64,000 nucleotides of DNA from JAEUPI01 sp046348365 (GTDB lineage Bacteria; Pseudomonadota; Gammaproteobacteria; Burkholderiales; Burkholderiaceae_C). The notes below the pieces were generated by a model that saw only the letters and a program-made list of their open reading frames with translations, ran no database searches and was not told the origin of the DNA. Each line of letters begins with the position of its first letter. The stretch's first letter is position 1. The position numbers and the translations under genes were made by a program. Below are positions 34,861 through 48,736 of the stretch, in pieces. The stretch spans positions 1,116,001 to 1,180,000 of the forward strand of contig JAXMEL010000001.1 in NCBI GenBank assembly GCA_046348365.1, read 5' to 3'.

Positions 34861-35868
34861 ATGGACGCGAAAGACCCTCGCACGACAGCCCCCGCCGCGC
34901 TCGTGCTCGGCGCCAACGGCCGCTTCGGCGGCGCCGCGGTGCAGGCCTTTGGCGCCGCCGGCTGGCGCGTGCTGGCGCAGGCGCGCCGTGCGCCGGAGCA
35001 ACTGCCGCCCGGCGCGCGCCACCTCGGCATCGACATGGCCGACACCGCGCGCCTCGCCGCCGCCGCGCAAGGCGTGCGCGCCGTGGTCTACGCGGTGAAC
35101 CCGCCCTACACGCAATGGGCCGCGCAGGCGCTGCCGCTCGCGCGGCAGGGCATGGCGCTGGCCGAGCGGCTGGGCGCCACGTTCATGCTGCCGGGCAACG
35201 TCTACAACTTCGGCGCGCACATGCCGGCCGTGCTGCGCGAAGACACGCCGCAGCGCGCCGACACGCGCAAGGGCCGCCTCCGCTTCGAGATGGAAGCCGA
35301 ACTGGCCGCGCGCGCCGCACTTGGCCTGCGCAGCGTGGTGATCCGCGCCGGCGACTTCTTCGGCGCCGGCAGCGGCAGCTGGCTCGACCTGGTGATCGCC
35401 AAGGACCTGCGCCGCGGCAGGCTCGTCTACCCCGGCCCGCTCGATGTGCCCCATGCCTGGGCCTATCTGCCGGACCTGGCGCGCGCCTTCGTCGCCGCCG
35501 CGAGCCACGGCGCGCTGCCGGCGTTCGCGCGGCTGCATTTCGCCGGCCACACGCTCACCGGTGCGGAGCTTCTCGCCGCAATAGAGCGCGCCGCCGAATC
35601 GCTCGGCCAACGGCCGGCGCGCGGCTGGCGCCACGGCAGCATGCCCTGGGGCGTGATCCGCATCGGCGGCCTGGTGGTGCCGATGTGGCGCGAAATCGCC
35701 GAGATGGCTTACCTGTGGCGCGTGCCGCACGCGCTCGACGGCCGCGCGATGCGCGACGCGCTGGGGCCGCTGCCGACGACGGATCTGCACGTCGCGATGC
35801 GCCAGGCGCTGATCGCGCTGGGCCATGCCGATGCCGCGGCCAGCGCGCCGGCCGCAGCGGAGGTCTGA
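34861..35868 (+). CDS. NAD(P)-binding Rossmann-fold protein (atypical SDR/NmrA-like)
   Basis: A 335-residue protein with the nucleotide-binding motif VLGANGRFGGAAVQAF near residue 15-30 and a YAVNPPYTQW segment that follows the usual dinucleotide site. The PGNVYNFG segment with its Tyr is in the place of the SDR active-site region, but the YxxxK motif is not clear. It may be a sugar or quinone epimerase/reductase-like protein. It is divergent from a LysR gene, which probably controls it. Confidence 0.82.
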   Translation: MDAKDPRTTAPAALVLGANGRFGGAAVQAFGAAGWRVLAQARRAPEQLPPGARHLGIDMADTARLAAAAQGVRAVVYAVNPPYTQWAAQALPLARQGMALAERLGATFMLPGNVYNFGAHMPAVLREDTPQRADTRKGRLRFEMEAELAARAALGLRSVVIRAGDFFGAGSGSWLDLVIAKDLRRGRLVYPGPLDVPHAWAYLPDLARAFVAAASHGALPAFARLHFAGHTLTGAELLAAIERAAESLGQRPARGWRHGSMPWGVIRIGGLVVPMWREIAEMAYLWRVPHALDGRAMRDALGPLPTTDLHVAMRQALIALGHADAAASAPAAAEV

Positions 35869-35878
35869 GGCTGGCGAC

Positions 35879-37192
35879 TTAGTTGACAGGGAATCGCGCA
35901 GTCACCGCCAACCCGGGCTCGGCCCGGCCGAAGCCGAGCTTGCCGCCATGCGCCACCATCACCAGCCGGCACAGGTACAGGCCCAGGCCGACGCCGCCGG
36001 TGGATCGCGCTCGAGCAGCATCGGCACGATGAAACGGCTCGGCCAGATGCGCGAGCTGTTCGTCGCTCACGCCGGGGCCGAAGTCGCGCACGGTGAGGTC
36101 CACGTGAGCCTCGGCCTCGCGCGCCAGCGAGATCACCGGCGGCCGCGCGGCGCCGGCGCCGTGGCGCAGCGCGTTGTCGATCAAGTTGCGCAGCAGCAGC
36201 TTCACGCGCGTGGGGTCGGCCTGCAGCGTGGGCAGGCCCTCGGCCAGCTGCAGCTCGAGCGGCACGCCGGCGAACTGCGCCGCCACCGCTTCGCGCACCA
36301 GCGCCGCCAGCTGCACCGGCTCGGTCTGCAGCGCGGCATGGCCGGTGGCGAGGCGTTCGCTTTCGAGCAGGTCGGCAATCAGGTCGCGCATCGCGCCGAG
36401 GTCGCGCAGCAGCGCATCGCGGTGCTCGCCCTCGCCCACCAGCTCGGCGTTCACGCGCGCGCGGGTCAGCGGGCTGCGCAGCTCGTGGCTGATCGCCAGC
36501 AGCAGCGCACGCTTGGCGTCGAGCATGCCGTGCAGGCTGCGCGCCATGGTGTTGATGCGATCGGCCAAGTCGCCCAGCTCGTCGCGCCGCTGCACGGGAA
36601 TCGGCTGCGTGAAGTCACCACCGCCGAAGCGCGCCACGCCGGCGTTGATGGCCTTCAGCGGCCGCAGCAGCCGGCGCACCGCGGCGTAGGCCACCGCCGT
36701 CAGCAGCAACAAGGCCGCGAGCGTGAGCCAGCCGAAGGTGCGCGGCCGCTCCACCGCCAGCGGCGAGGCGAGGCCGAACGTGACGCGGTGGCCGTCGGCC
36801 GTGTGGCGCACGAGCGAGAAGCCCTCGCCGTCGTGCTCGTCGCCGCGGCCGAAGCGGCGGTAGGCCGCGTAGCCCGGATGCGAATCGAACTGCACCCGCG
36901 GCCCTTCGATGCGCACGCGGATCGGCAGCCGGCCGGCGAGCGCCTGCGCGCGCGCGGCGTCGGGCGGCGAGCCGATCTCGGCGGCGAGGCGATCGGCGTA
37001 GTCGGACACCATCGGCTTGACGTAACCCTGCCAGCCGCCGGCGATCACCCGCTGCATGCCGAACAGGAACACGCCGCTGGTGGCCAGCGCGAGCAGCAGG
37101 AACAGCGTGACGAGCCGCCACTGAATGGAATGCCGCCAATGCCGCCGCGCCGCATGCCAGCGCGCGCGTCGCGAGCGCGGTTTCGCGCTCAT
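35879..37192 (-). CDS. Sensor histidine kinase of the CpxA type
   Basis: A 437-residue inner-membrane kinase. Two membrane helices (about residues 25-45 and 155-177) bracket a periplasmic sensor of roughly 110 residues. A HAMP linker follows, then the H-box AISHELRSPLTRAR near residue 240, an N-box NLIDNALRHG, and the G1/G2 boxes DFGPGVSDEQ and GGVGLGLYL. Its ATG overlaps the response-regulator stop (ATGA). With the upstream Spy/CpxP-like gene, the set resembles an envelope-stress system. Confidence 0.93.
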   Translation of the reverse strand: MSAKPRSRRARWHAARRHWRHSIQWRLVTLFLLLALATSGVFLFGMQRVIAGGWQGYVKPMVSDYADRLAAEIGSPPDAARAQALAGRLPIRVRIEGPRVQFDSHPGYAAYRRFGRGDEHDGEGFSLVRHTADGHRVTFGLASPLAVERPRTFGWLTLAALLLLTAVAYAAVRRLLRPLKAINAGVARFGGGDFTQPIPVQRRDELGDLADRINTMARSLHGMLDAKRALLLAISHELRSPLTRARVNAELVGEGEHRDALLRDLGAMRDLIADLLESERLATGHAALQTEPVQLAALVREAVAAQFAGVPLELQLAEGLPTLQADPTRVKLLLRNLIDNALRHGAGAARPPVISLAREAEAHVDLTVRDFGPGVSDEQLAHLAEPFHRADAARARSTGGVGLGLYLCRLVMVAHGGKLGFGRAEPGLAVTARFPVN

Positions 37193-37866
37193 ACCCGCAC
37201 CCCGGCGAACGAGTAACCCGCGTTGCGCAGCGTGTGGATGCACGCCAGCGGCTCGAGCTTGCGCCGCAGCCGGCTCACCAGGATGTCGACCGCGCGCGAG
37301 TGGATGTCTTCGGCCGAGCGGCCGCGCAGCCGCTCGAGGATGTCGTCGCGGCTGAACACCTTGTGCGGCGCGCCGGCCAGCAGCGCCAGCAGCTCGAACT
37401 CGGTGCCCGTCAGCTCCACCGGCTGGCCCTGGCGCAGCACGGTGCGCCGGTCGAGGTCGATCGCCAGGCCCTCGAACTGCAGCAGGCGCTGCCCGTTGGC
37501 GGCCGGCACCACGCGGCGCAGCACGGTCTGGATGCGCGCCAGCAGCTCGCGCGGCTCGAAGGGCTTGGGCAGGTAGTCGTCGGCGCCGAGTTCGAGGCCG
37601 ACCACGCGGTCCATCACGTCGCCGCGGGCGGTGAGCATGACGATCGGGATCCGGCTCTCGCGGCGGATCGTGCGGCACAGCTCGAAGCCGTCCATCTCGG
37701 GCAGCATCACGTCGAGGATGGCGGCGTCGAAGCCGCCGGCGCGCAGCCGCTTCAGGCCCTCGCTCGGCCGCACGGCTTGCTGCAGCTCGACATCGAAACG
37801 CCTGAAGTAGGCCGCCAGCGGCGGCCCGAGTTGCTCGTCGTCGTCGATCAGCAGCAGGCGCGGCAT
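37189..37866 (-). CDS. OmpR-family response regulator (CpxR-like)
   Basis: A 225-residue regulator. The receiver has LLLIDDDEQL for the acidic pair, ILDVMLPEMDG with the phosphorylated Asp near residue 53, and the Lys in LPKPFEPREL. The C-terminal winged helix (RDDILERLRGRS, then VDILVSRLRRKLEP) binds DNA. It sits between the methyltransferase-like gene (14 bp) and the kinase (4-bp overlap), so the operon is Spy-like, methyltransferase-like, regulator, kinase. Confidence 0.95.
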   Translation of the reverse strand: MPRLLLIDDDEQLGPPLAAYFRRFDVELQQAVRPSEGLKRLRAGGFDAAILDVMLPEMDGFELCRTIRRESRIPIVMLTARGDVMDRVVGLELGADDYLPKPFEPRELLARIQTVLRRVVPAANGQRLLQFEGLAIDLDRRTVLRQGQPVELTGTEFELLALLAGAPHKVFSRDDILERLRGRSAEDIHSRAVDILVSRLRRKLEPLACIHTLRNAGYSFAGVRV

Positions 37867-37880
37867 GCCTTCACACGGTG

Positions 37881-38384
37881 TCAGAACCAGCGGCGCACCG
37901 AGGCCGCGTAGTCACTGTACCAACCGCCGAAGGCGGCGCGCAGCTGCGCCTCCTCGTGCGGGATGTGCACGCGCTGCACGATCGCCGCGAACGCCGCGGC
38001 CGCCAGCACCAGGCTCGGCGCGCCGAGCATCGCAGCCAGGCCCAGCACGGCGACGGCCGTGCCCAGGTGCATCGGGTTGCGGCCGAAGCGATAGGGCCCG
38101 TCGTCGACGAAGCGCAGCCGCCCCGCGGCGCGCAGGTGCCACCCCGCCCACGCCATCCACGCAACGCCGAGCACCGCGATGGCCAGGCCGCCCCACGGCG
38201 CGCGGCCCAACGGCGCGCCCGCCCCCCAGATCGCCACGTGCGTGAGGAGTGCGGCGGCGACGAGCGCGAGTGCAATCCACGATGGCCGCCAGGCCAGCGC
38301 ACGCGCCGGCCCGGTGACAACGGGCGCCGTGCCGGCCCCGCCCAGGCCCGGCATCAGCCCACGGCCGTCAGCCGCGCCAGCCAT
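37881..38384 (-). CDS. Isoprenylcysteine methyltransferase (ICMT/PEMT)-like membrane protein
   Basis: A 167-residue membrane protein with about four helices. The conserved PEMT/ICMT region is GPYRFGRNPMHLGTAVAVLG near residues 97-116, and the C-terminal HIPHEEAQLRAAFGGWYSDY carries the usual E-E pair. These proteins methylate with S-adenosylmethionine; the bacterial substrate is often unknown. The ATG at 38384 overlaps the upstream gene by 17 bp; the ATG at 38354 would avoid this and is an equally likely start. Confidence 0.82.
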   Translation of the reverse strand: MAGAADGRGLMPGLGGAGTAPVVTGPARALAWRPSWIALALVAAALLTHVAIWGAGAPLGRAPWGGLAIAVLGVAWMAWAGWHLRAAGRLRFVDDGPYRFGRNPMHLGTAVAVLGLAAMLGAPSLVLAAAAFAAIVQRVHIPHEEAQLRAAFGGWYSDYAASVRRWF

Positions 38385-38841
38385 GGTGGCCGCCCCGGCG
38401 CGCCATGAACTCGCGCACCTTGGCCTGCTGCTCGGGCTTGAGGCTGTCGTAGAAGTCGGCCATCGCGGCGATCACCTCGGGGCTCTTGGTGGCGATGGCG
38501 CCGGTCTTGGCGTCGACCAGCGCCTTGGCCTTGGCGCGGTCGAACGTGGTGCCGGCGATCACGCCGGCGAACTCGGCGCGCGGGTCGCCGCCGGCCACCA
38601 GCGCGTTGCGCTGCTCGCGCAGCCTGTCGGCCAGCACGCCGAGCTTGGCCTTCTGCGCCTCGTCGAGGTCGAGCCTGCTGCCGACGCGATCGACCATGCG
38701 CGCCTTGAACTGCGCTGCGTCCTGCTCGCTCATCGATTGCCAGCCGTAGCCGTGGTAGCGATGCGAGCAGGCGGCCAGGCCGCCGAACAGCACCGAGGCG
38801 CCGAACAGACCGAACAGCGTGCGCTTGAGCCAGGGTTTCAT
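38368..38841 (-). CDS. Spy/CpxP-family periplasmic stress protein
   Basis: A 157-residue protein starting at the ATG at 38841. The N-terminus looks like a lipoprotein or Sec signal (FGGLAAC). Two LTxxQ-like helices are visible (RLDLDEAQKAKL and SLKPEQQAKVREF), the pattern of Spy/CpxP proteins that bind misfolded proteins or metals and damp the Cpx response. The chain has a His-rich stretch (HRYHGYGW) near the start and a GGHHGW end, which may bind metal. It is first in the operon that includes a response regulator and kinase. Confidence 0.85.
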   Translation of the reverse strand: MKPWLKRTLFGLFGASVLFGGLAACSHRYHGYGWQSMSEQDAAQFKARMVDRVGSRLDLDEAQKAKLGVLADRLREQRNALVAGGDPRAEFAGVIAGTTFDRAKAKALVDAKTGAIATKSPEVIAAMADFYDSLKPEQQAKVREFMARRGGHHGWRG

Positions 38842-38943
38842 GGGAGTCCTTTCCGGGGCGTGCGGCCCCATGCGTTGCTGAGGGCTCCCATCGTGCGCGG
38901 CGGGGCGCGGCGCGTCCTTTCGCCGCGGTATCGCTGCGTAACG

Positions 38944-38991
38944 TTTCTTGTCGCGCTGCCGCGCGAGGGTTTCTTGTCGCGCCGCCGCGCG
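38944..38991. repeat. Two 22-bp direct repeats after glgP
   Basis: TTTCTTGTCGCGCYGCCGCGCG occurs as two copies, at 38944-38965 and 38970-38991, differing by one base, 26 bp apart start to start. They lie between the glgP stop and the Spy-like gene. Purpose not known. Confidence 0.8.
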
Positions 38992-38992
38992 G

Positions 38993-41506
<2,514 letters not shown>

Positions 41507-41586
41507 TGCATCACAGGTGCGGGGAGCGTCGCGCGATCACGCCGTGACGCGCCGGCCGCCGCCGTGCAGTGCTGACGCTGCGCCGC

Positions 41587-43038
41587 TCAGGCGCCGGCCA
41601 GCTCGCGGTACAGCGCGGCGTAGCGGGCGGCCGAGGCGGTCCAGCTCACGTCCTGCGCCATCGCGCGGCGCTGCACGGCGCGCCAGTCGCTGCGCCGCGC
41701 GTGCAAGGCGAAGGCGCGGCGCACGGCGCGCTGCATGTCGTCGGCATCGAAGCGGTCGAACACGAAACCGGTGGCGCTGCCTTCGGCGATGTTCTCGAGC
41801 GAGCTGTCGACCACCGTGTCGGCCAACCCGCCGATGCGGCGCACCAGCGGCAGGCTGCCGTAGCGCAGACCGTACATCTGCGTCAGCCCGCAGGGCTCGA
41901 ACCGCGAGGGCACGAGCGTCACGTCGGTGGCGGCGAACACGCGGTGGGCGAACGGCTCGTCGTAGCCGATCTGCACCGCCACCTGCCGCGGCGTGGCATG
42001 CGCGGCAGCGGTGAAGGCCGCTTCCAGCGCCGCATCGCCCGAGCCGAGCAGCACCAGCTGCCCGCCGCGCGCCACGATCTGCGGCAGCACGGCCAGCAGC
42101 AGCGGCAGGCCCTTCTGCTCGACCAGGCGGCTGACGATGCCGAACAGCGGCCGGGCAGCGTCGACCGCGAGGCCCAGCGACTCCTGCAGCGCGGCCTTGC
42201 AGCGCGCCTTGCCGGCGATGCGCCGCGCGTCGTAGCGCACCGGCAGCATGGCGTCGGTGGCGGGGTTCCACACCGCCTCGTCGACGCCGTTGAGGATGCC
42301 CGAGAGCACCGCGGCGCGCTCGCGCAGCAGGCCGTCGAGGCCGCAGCCCTGCTCGGGCGTCTGGATCTCGCGCGCATAGGTCGGGCTCACGGTGGTGATG
42401 CGCTCGGCGTAGACCAGGCCCGCCTTCATGAACGACAGCGCGCCGTGGAACTCCACGCCCTCCACCGCGAAGGCCCGCGCCGGCAGGCCCATGTCGGCCA
42501 GCACGCGCGCATCGAACAGGCCCTGGTAGGCCAGGTTGTGCACCGTGTAGACGGTGTGCACGCCGCGCGCCGGCTCGAAGGCGAGGTAGGCATTGACCAG
42601 CGCGGCATGCCAGTCGTGGCTGTGCACGATGCGTGGCGCCCACGCGCCGTCGAGCCCGTGCGCGAGGCGCGCGGCGGCGAAGCCGAGCAGCGCGAAGCGG
42701 CGGTGGTTGTCGCCATAGGGCCGGCCGGCATCGTCGTGATACGGGTTGCCGGGCCGGTCGTACAGCTGCGGCGCGTCGATCACGTAGCCGGCCTGATCGC
42801 CGAGCGCGGCGAAGCGGCCGTGGCGCAGCCGCGCGCGCTCGCCCCAGGGCGCGGTGAATTCGGCCACGTCGGCCGCGTCGGTGAGCTGCGAGGCGATGGC
42901 CGGGAAGCCCGGCAGCAGCACGCGCACCTCGCAGCCGGCTTGCGCCAGTGCCGCCGGCAGCGCGCCGGCCACGTCGGCCAGACCACCGGTCTTGAGCAGC
43001 GGGAAGATCTCTGCGCTGACCTGCAATACGAGCGTCAT
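41587..43038 (-). CDS. glgA: Glycogen synthase (ADP-glucose type, GT5)
   Basis: A 483-residue glycosyltransferase. The N-terminal KTGGLADVAGALP motif binds ADP-glucose, and a GSGD segment in the C-terminal half together with PSRFEPCGLTQMYG marks the GT-B donor site. It adds glucose to growing alpha-1,4 chains. It starts 4 bp after the glgC stop, so the two genes are translated from one message. Confidence 0.97.
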   Translation of the reverse strand: MTLVLQVSAEIFPLLKTGGLADVAGALPAALAQAGCEVRVLLPGFPAIASQLTDAADVAEFTAPWGERARLRHGRFAALGDQAGYVIDAPQLYDRPGNPYHDDAGRPYGDNHRRFALLGFAAARLAHGLDGAWAPRIVHSHDWHAALVNAYLAFEPARGVHTVYTVHNLAYQGLFDARVLADMGLPARAFAVEGVEFHGALSFMKAGLVYAERITTVSPTYAREIQTPEQGCGLDGLLRERAAVLSGILNGVDEAVWNPATDAMLPVRYDARRIAGKARCKAALQESLGLAVDAARPLFGIVSRLVEQKGLPLLLAVLPQIVARGGQLVLLGSGDAALEAAFTAAAHATPRQVAVQIGYDEPFAHRVFAATDVTLVPSRFEPCGLTQMYGLRYGSLPLVRRIGGLADTVVDSSLENIAEGSATGFVFDRFDADDMQRAVRRAFALHARRSDWRAVQRRAMAQDVSWTASAARYAALYRELAGA

Positions 43039-43042
43039 CCGC

Positions 43043-44305
43043 TCAGAATAACTTGGCCAGCATCTCCCGCGTGACCAGCACCACGCCCTGCTCGGTGCGC
43101 TCGAAGCGCTCGGCGTCGAGCTGCGGATCCTCGCCGATGACCATACCCTCGGGGATCGTGCAGCCGCGGTCGATCACCAGCCGGCGCAACCGGCAGCCGC
43201 GCTCGACCGTCACGCCGGGCAGGATCACCGCGTCGTGCACGACGCTGAACGAGCGCACGCGCACGTTGGAGAACAGCACCGAGTTCATCACCTCGCTGCC
43301 CGAGACGATGCAGCCGCCCGAGACGAGGGTGTTCACCGCCTTGCCGTGCTGGCCGTCGCGGTCGGGGATGAACTTGGCCGGCGGCAGCTGGCGCTGGTAG
43401 GTCCAGATCGGCCAGTCGGTGTCGTAGATGTCGAGCTCGGGCGTGATCGACGCGAGGTCGAGGTTGGCGGCCCAGAAGGCGTCGATGGTGCCCACGTCGC
43501 GCCAGTAGGGCCTGGCCTCGGGCGACGTCGACACGCACGACATCGAGAACGGATGCGCCAGCGCGCGGCGCGCGGCCACCACGCGCGGGATCACGTCCTT
43601 GCCGAAGTCGTGGCTGGAGCCGGGATCGGCGAGGTCGTCTTCGAGCTGCCGGTAGAGGTACTCGGCGTTGAAGACGTAGATGCCCATGCTGGCGAGCGCC
43701 GTGTCGGGGCGGCCGGGCATGGCCGGCGGATCGCTCGGCTTCTCGACGAAGCTCACCACGCGGCGCGCGTCGTCGATGGCCATCACGCCGAAGCCGCTGG
43801 CCTCCTCGCGCGACACCTCGATGCAGCCCACGGTGCAGTCGAGGCCGTGCTCGACGTGGTCTTCGAGCATCAGCGAGTAGTCCATCTTGTAGACGTGGTC
43901 GCCGGCCAGCACCACGATGTACTCGGGCCGACTGGAGCGGATGATGTCGAGGTTCTGGAACACCGCGTCGGCGGTGCCGCGGTACCAGTGCTCCTCGTCG
44001 AGCCGCTGCTGCGCGGGCAGCAGGTCGACCATCTCGTTCATCTCGGCGCGCAGGAAGCTCCAGCCGCGCTGCAGGTGGCGCAACAGCGAGTGCGACTTGT
44101 ACTGCGTGATCACGCCGATGCGGCGGATGCCGGAGTTGACGCAGTTGGACAGCGCGAAGTCGACGATGCGGAACTTGCCGCCGAAGTAGACCGCCGGCTT
44201 GGCCCGGCGATCGGTGAGCTGCTTGAGCCGCGCACCGCGCCCGCCGGCCAGCACCAGAGCGATCGTGCGCCGCACCAGCTGGGTACTCTGGGCCGCCCGT
44301 TCCAT
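43043..44305 (-). CDS. glgC: Glucose-1-phosphate adenylyltransferase
   Basis: A 420-residue enzyme that makes ADP-glucose, the first committed step of bacterial glycogen synthesis. The N-terminal LAGGRGARLKQLTDRRAKP is the pyrophosphorylase signature; the C-terminal part has the left-handed beta-helix repeats. The regulatory-type basic residues in the start (RRTIALVLAGG) are present. The next gene, glgA, starts after 4 bp. A hairpin lies just upstream of its start. Confidence 0.97.
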   Translation of the reverse strand: MERAAQSTQLVRRTIALVLAGGRGARLKQLTDRRAKPAVYFGGKFRIVDFALSNCVNSGIRRIGVITQYKSHSLLRHLQRGWSFLRAEMNEMVDLLPAQQRLDEEHWYRGTADAVFQNLDIIRSSRPEYIVVLAGDHVYKMDYSLMLEDHVEHGLDCTVGCIEVSREEASGFGVMAIDDARRVVSFVEKPSDPPAMPGRPDTALASMGIYVFNAEYLYRQLEDDLADPGSSHDFGKDVIPRVVAARRALAHPFSMSCVSTSPEARPYWRDVGTIDAFWAANLDLASITPELDIYDTDWPIWTYQRQLPPAKFIPDRDGQHGKAVNTLVSGGCIVSGSEVMNSVLFSNVRVRSFSVVHDAVILPGVTVERGCRLRRLVIDRGCTIPEGMVIGEDPQLDAERFERTEQGVVLVTREMLAKLF

Positions 44306-44323
44306 GACGCGTCTCCCTGTGGC

Positions 44324-44340
44324 GCCCGCGCGGCGCGGGC
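44324..44340. repeat. Hairpin just upstream of glgC
   Basis: A perfect inverted repeat with 8-bp arms, GCCCGCGC and GCGCGGGC, around a single G, 18 bp upstream of the glgC start and within the 126-bp gap after glgX. It could slow transcription into glgC or separate its expression from glgBX. Confidence 0.5.
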
Positions 44341-44431
44341 CGTTCGAGTATGGCGTGCGCGCGCCGCGCCGCCTAGCCGACGGTGCGGTGCGTCAGCGCT
44401 GCGGATTGCGATGCGTCATCCGGGCGCTGCG

Positions 44432-46482
<2,051 letters not shown>

Positions 46483-46486
<4 letters not shown>

Positions 46487-48708
46487 GTGGCGGACAGCGC
46501 CCACATCAGCGTGGCCAGCGGCGGCAGGTCGATCACGATCGATTGCGCATGGCCGTCGCAGGCCACCGCCTCGGACAGCACCGGCGCGTTGGCCACGCCG
46601 CTGCCGCCGTAGATGGCGAGGTCGGTGTTGATGATCTCGCGCCAGGTGCCCCCCGCCGGCACGCCGAAGCGCCAGCCGTGGCGCACCACCGGCGTGAAGT
46701 TGCTCACCACCACCACCGCGCTGCCGTCGTCGGCGCGGCGCTGGAACGCGAACACCGAATGGTCGGCATCGTGGTGGCGGATCCATTCGAAGCCGCGCGG
46801 GTCCACGTCCCAACGGTGCAGCGCGCCGTAGTGGCGGTACACCGCATTGAGGTCGCGCACCAGGCGCTGCACGCCGACGTGGCGCGGCGCGGTGTCGGCC
46901 TGTTCGAGCAGATGCCAGTCGAGCGATTCATCGGCATTCCACTCGCGCTCCTGCGCGAACTCGCCGCCCATGAAGAGCAGCTTCTTGCCCGGGTTCGCCC
47001 ACATCCAGCCGTAGTAGGCGCGCAGGTTCGCGAAGCGCTGCCACGCATCGCCCGGCATGCGGCCGATGAGCGAGCGTTTGCCGTGCACCACCTCGTCGTG
47101 CGACAGCGGCAGCACGAAGTTCTCGCTCCACGCGTACATGAAGCCGAAGCGCATGCGGTCGTGGTGCCAGCGGCGGTGCACGGGCTCGTGCGCCATGTAG
47201 GCCAGCGTGTCGTGCATCCAGCCCATGTTCCACTTGAAGTGGAAGCCCAGCCCGCCCGGCTGCGCCGGGTCGCCCGGCGGGCGGGTCACGCCGGGCCAGG
47301 CGGTGGATTCCTCGGCGATGGTGATCGCGCCGTCGGCCTCGCTGCCGACGATGTGGTTCATGCGGCGCAGGAACTCGACCGCCTCCAGGTTTTCGCGGCC
47401 GCCGCGCACGTTGGGAATCCATTGCCCCGGCTCGCGGCTGTAGTCGCGGTAGAGCATCGAGGCCACGGCGTCGACGCGCAGGCCGTCGATGCCGAAGTGC
47501 TCCAGCCAGTACAGCGCGTTGCCGACCAGGAAGTTGCGCACCTCGGCGCGGCCGAAGTTGTAGATCAGCGTGTTCCAGTCGCGGTGCAGGCCCTCGCGCG
47601 GATCGGCATGCTCGTACAGATGCGTGCCGTCGAAGCGCGCGAGCGCGAACGCATCGGCCGGAAAGTGCGCCGGCACCCAGTCGAGGATCACGCCGAGCCC
47701 GGCCGCATGCGCGGCCTCGACGAAGGCGCGAAAGTCCGCCGGGCTGCCGAAGCGCGAGGTCGGTGCGTAGAGCCCGGTCGGCTGGTAGCCCCACGAGCCG
47801 TCGAACGGATGCTCGTGCACCGGCAGCAGCTCGAGGTGCGTGAAGCCGAGGTCGCGCGCATAGGGCACCAGCGTCTGCGCGAGTTCGCGGTAGCCGAGCC
47901 AGCGCTGGCCGTCCGCCCTGCGCCACGAGCCGAGGTGCACCTCGTAGATGCTGATCGGCGCCTCGAACGCGTTGGCCGCCTTGCGCTCGGCGGTTCGCGC
48001 CACCTTGGGCGGCAGGCGCTCGACGCGCGAGGCGGTGCCCGGCCGCAGCTCGGCCGCGAAGGCGTAGGGGTCGGCGCGCAGCGTGAGCGCGCCGTCGGCC
48101 CCGCGCAGCTCGTACTTGTAGAGGTCACCCGCGGCCATCTGCGGCACGAACACCTCCCACACGCCGGCCTCGCGGCGCAGCCGCATCATGTGGCGGCGGC
48201 CGTCCCACTGGTTGAAGTCGCCCACCACCGACACGCGCGTGGCGTTGGGCGCCCATACCGCGAGGCGCACGCCGGCCACGCCCTCGTGCTCGACGAGGTG
48301 CGCGCCGAGGCGCTCGAACGGCCGGTGGTGCGTGCCTTCGGCGAGCAGCCAGAGGTCGACGTCGCCGAGCAGCGGCGCGAAGCGGTAGGGATCGTCGATG
48401 CGCGAGCGCTCGCCGGTGGACCACAGCACCTCGAGCCGGTACGCGAAACGCGTGCGCGGGCCTTCGACGCGCGCCGCGAACACGTCGCTCGCACCTTGCC
48501 GCAGCAGCGGCGCGATCGGCGCGTTATCGTCGGCGCGACATGCGAGCACCTCGCGCGCGCCGGGCAGCAGCGTGCGGATCCACCAGCCATCGCCTTCGGC
48601 ATGCAGCCCGAGCACGGCATAGGGATCACCATGCTCGGCGCGCATCAGCACGGCGAGGGTCGCGGCATCGAGCGCGGCGGCGGGCTTCATGGCCGCCGAT
48701 GGTGCCAT
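46483..48708 (-). CDS. glgB: 1,4-alpha-glucan branching enzyme
   Basis: A 741-residue branching enzyme with two N-terminal CBM48-type domains (AEHGDPYAVLGLHAEG, then GDFNQWDGRRH), the GH13 barrel (DGLRVDAVASMLYRDYSR with the nucleophile Asp; ITIAEESTAWPG with the acid) and a C-terminal beta domain. It makes alpha-1,6 branches in glycogen. It leads the cluster glgB-glgX-glgC-glgA-glgP. The start may be the ATG at 48708 or at 48690; neither has a strong ribosome site. Confidence 0.95.
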
Positions 48709-48736
48709 GCCGGCATGCGCAGTCGCCGCGCCCAGG

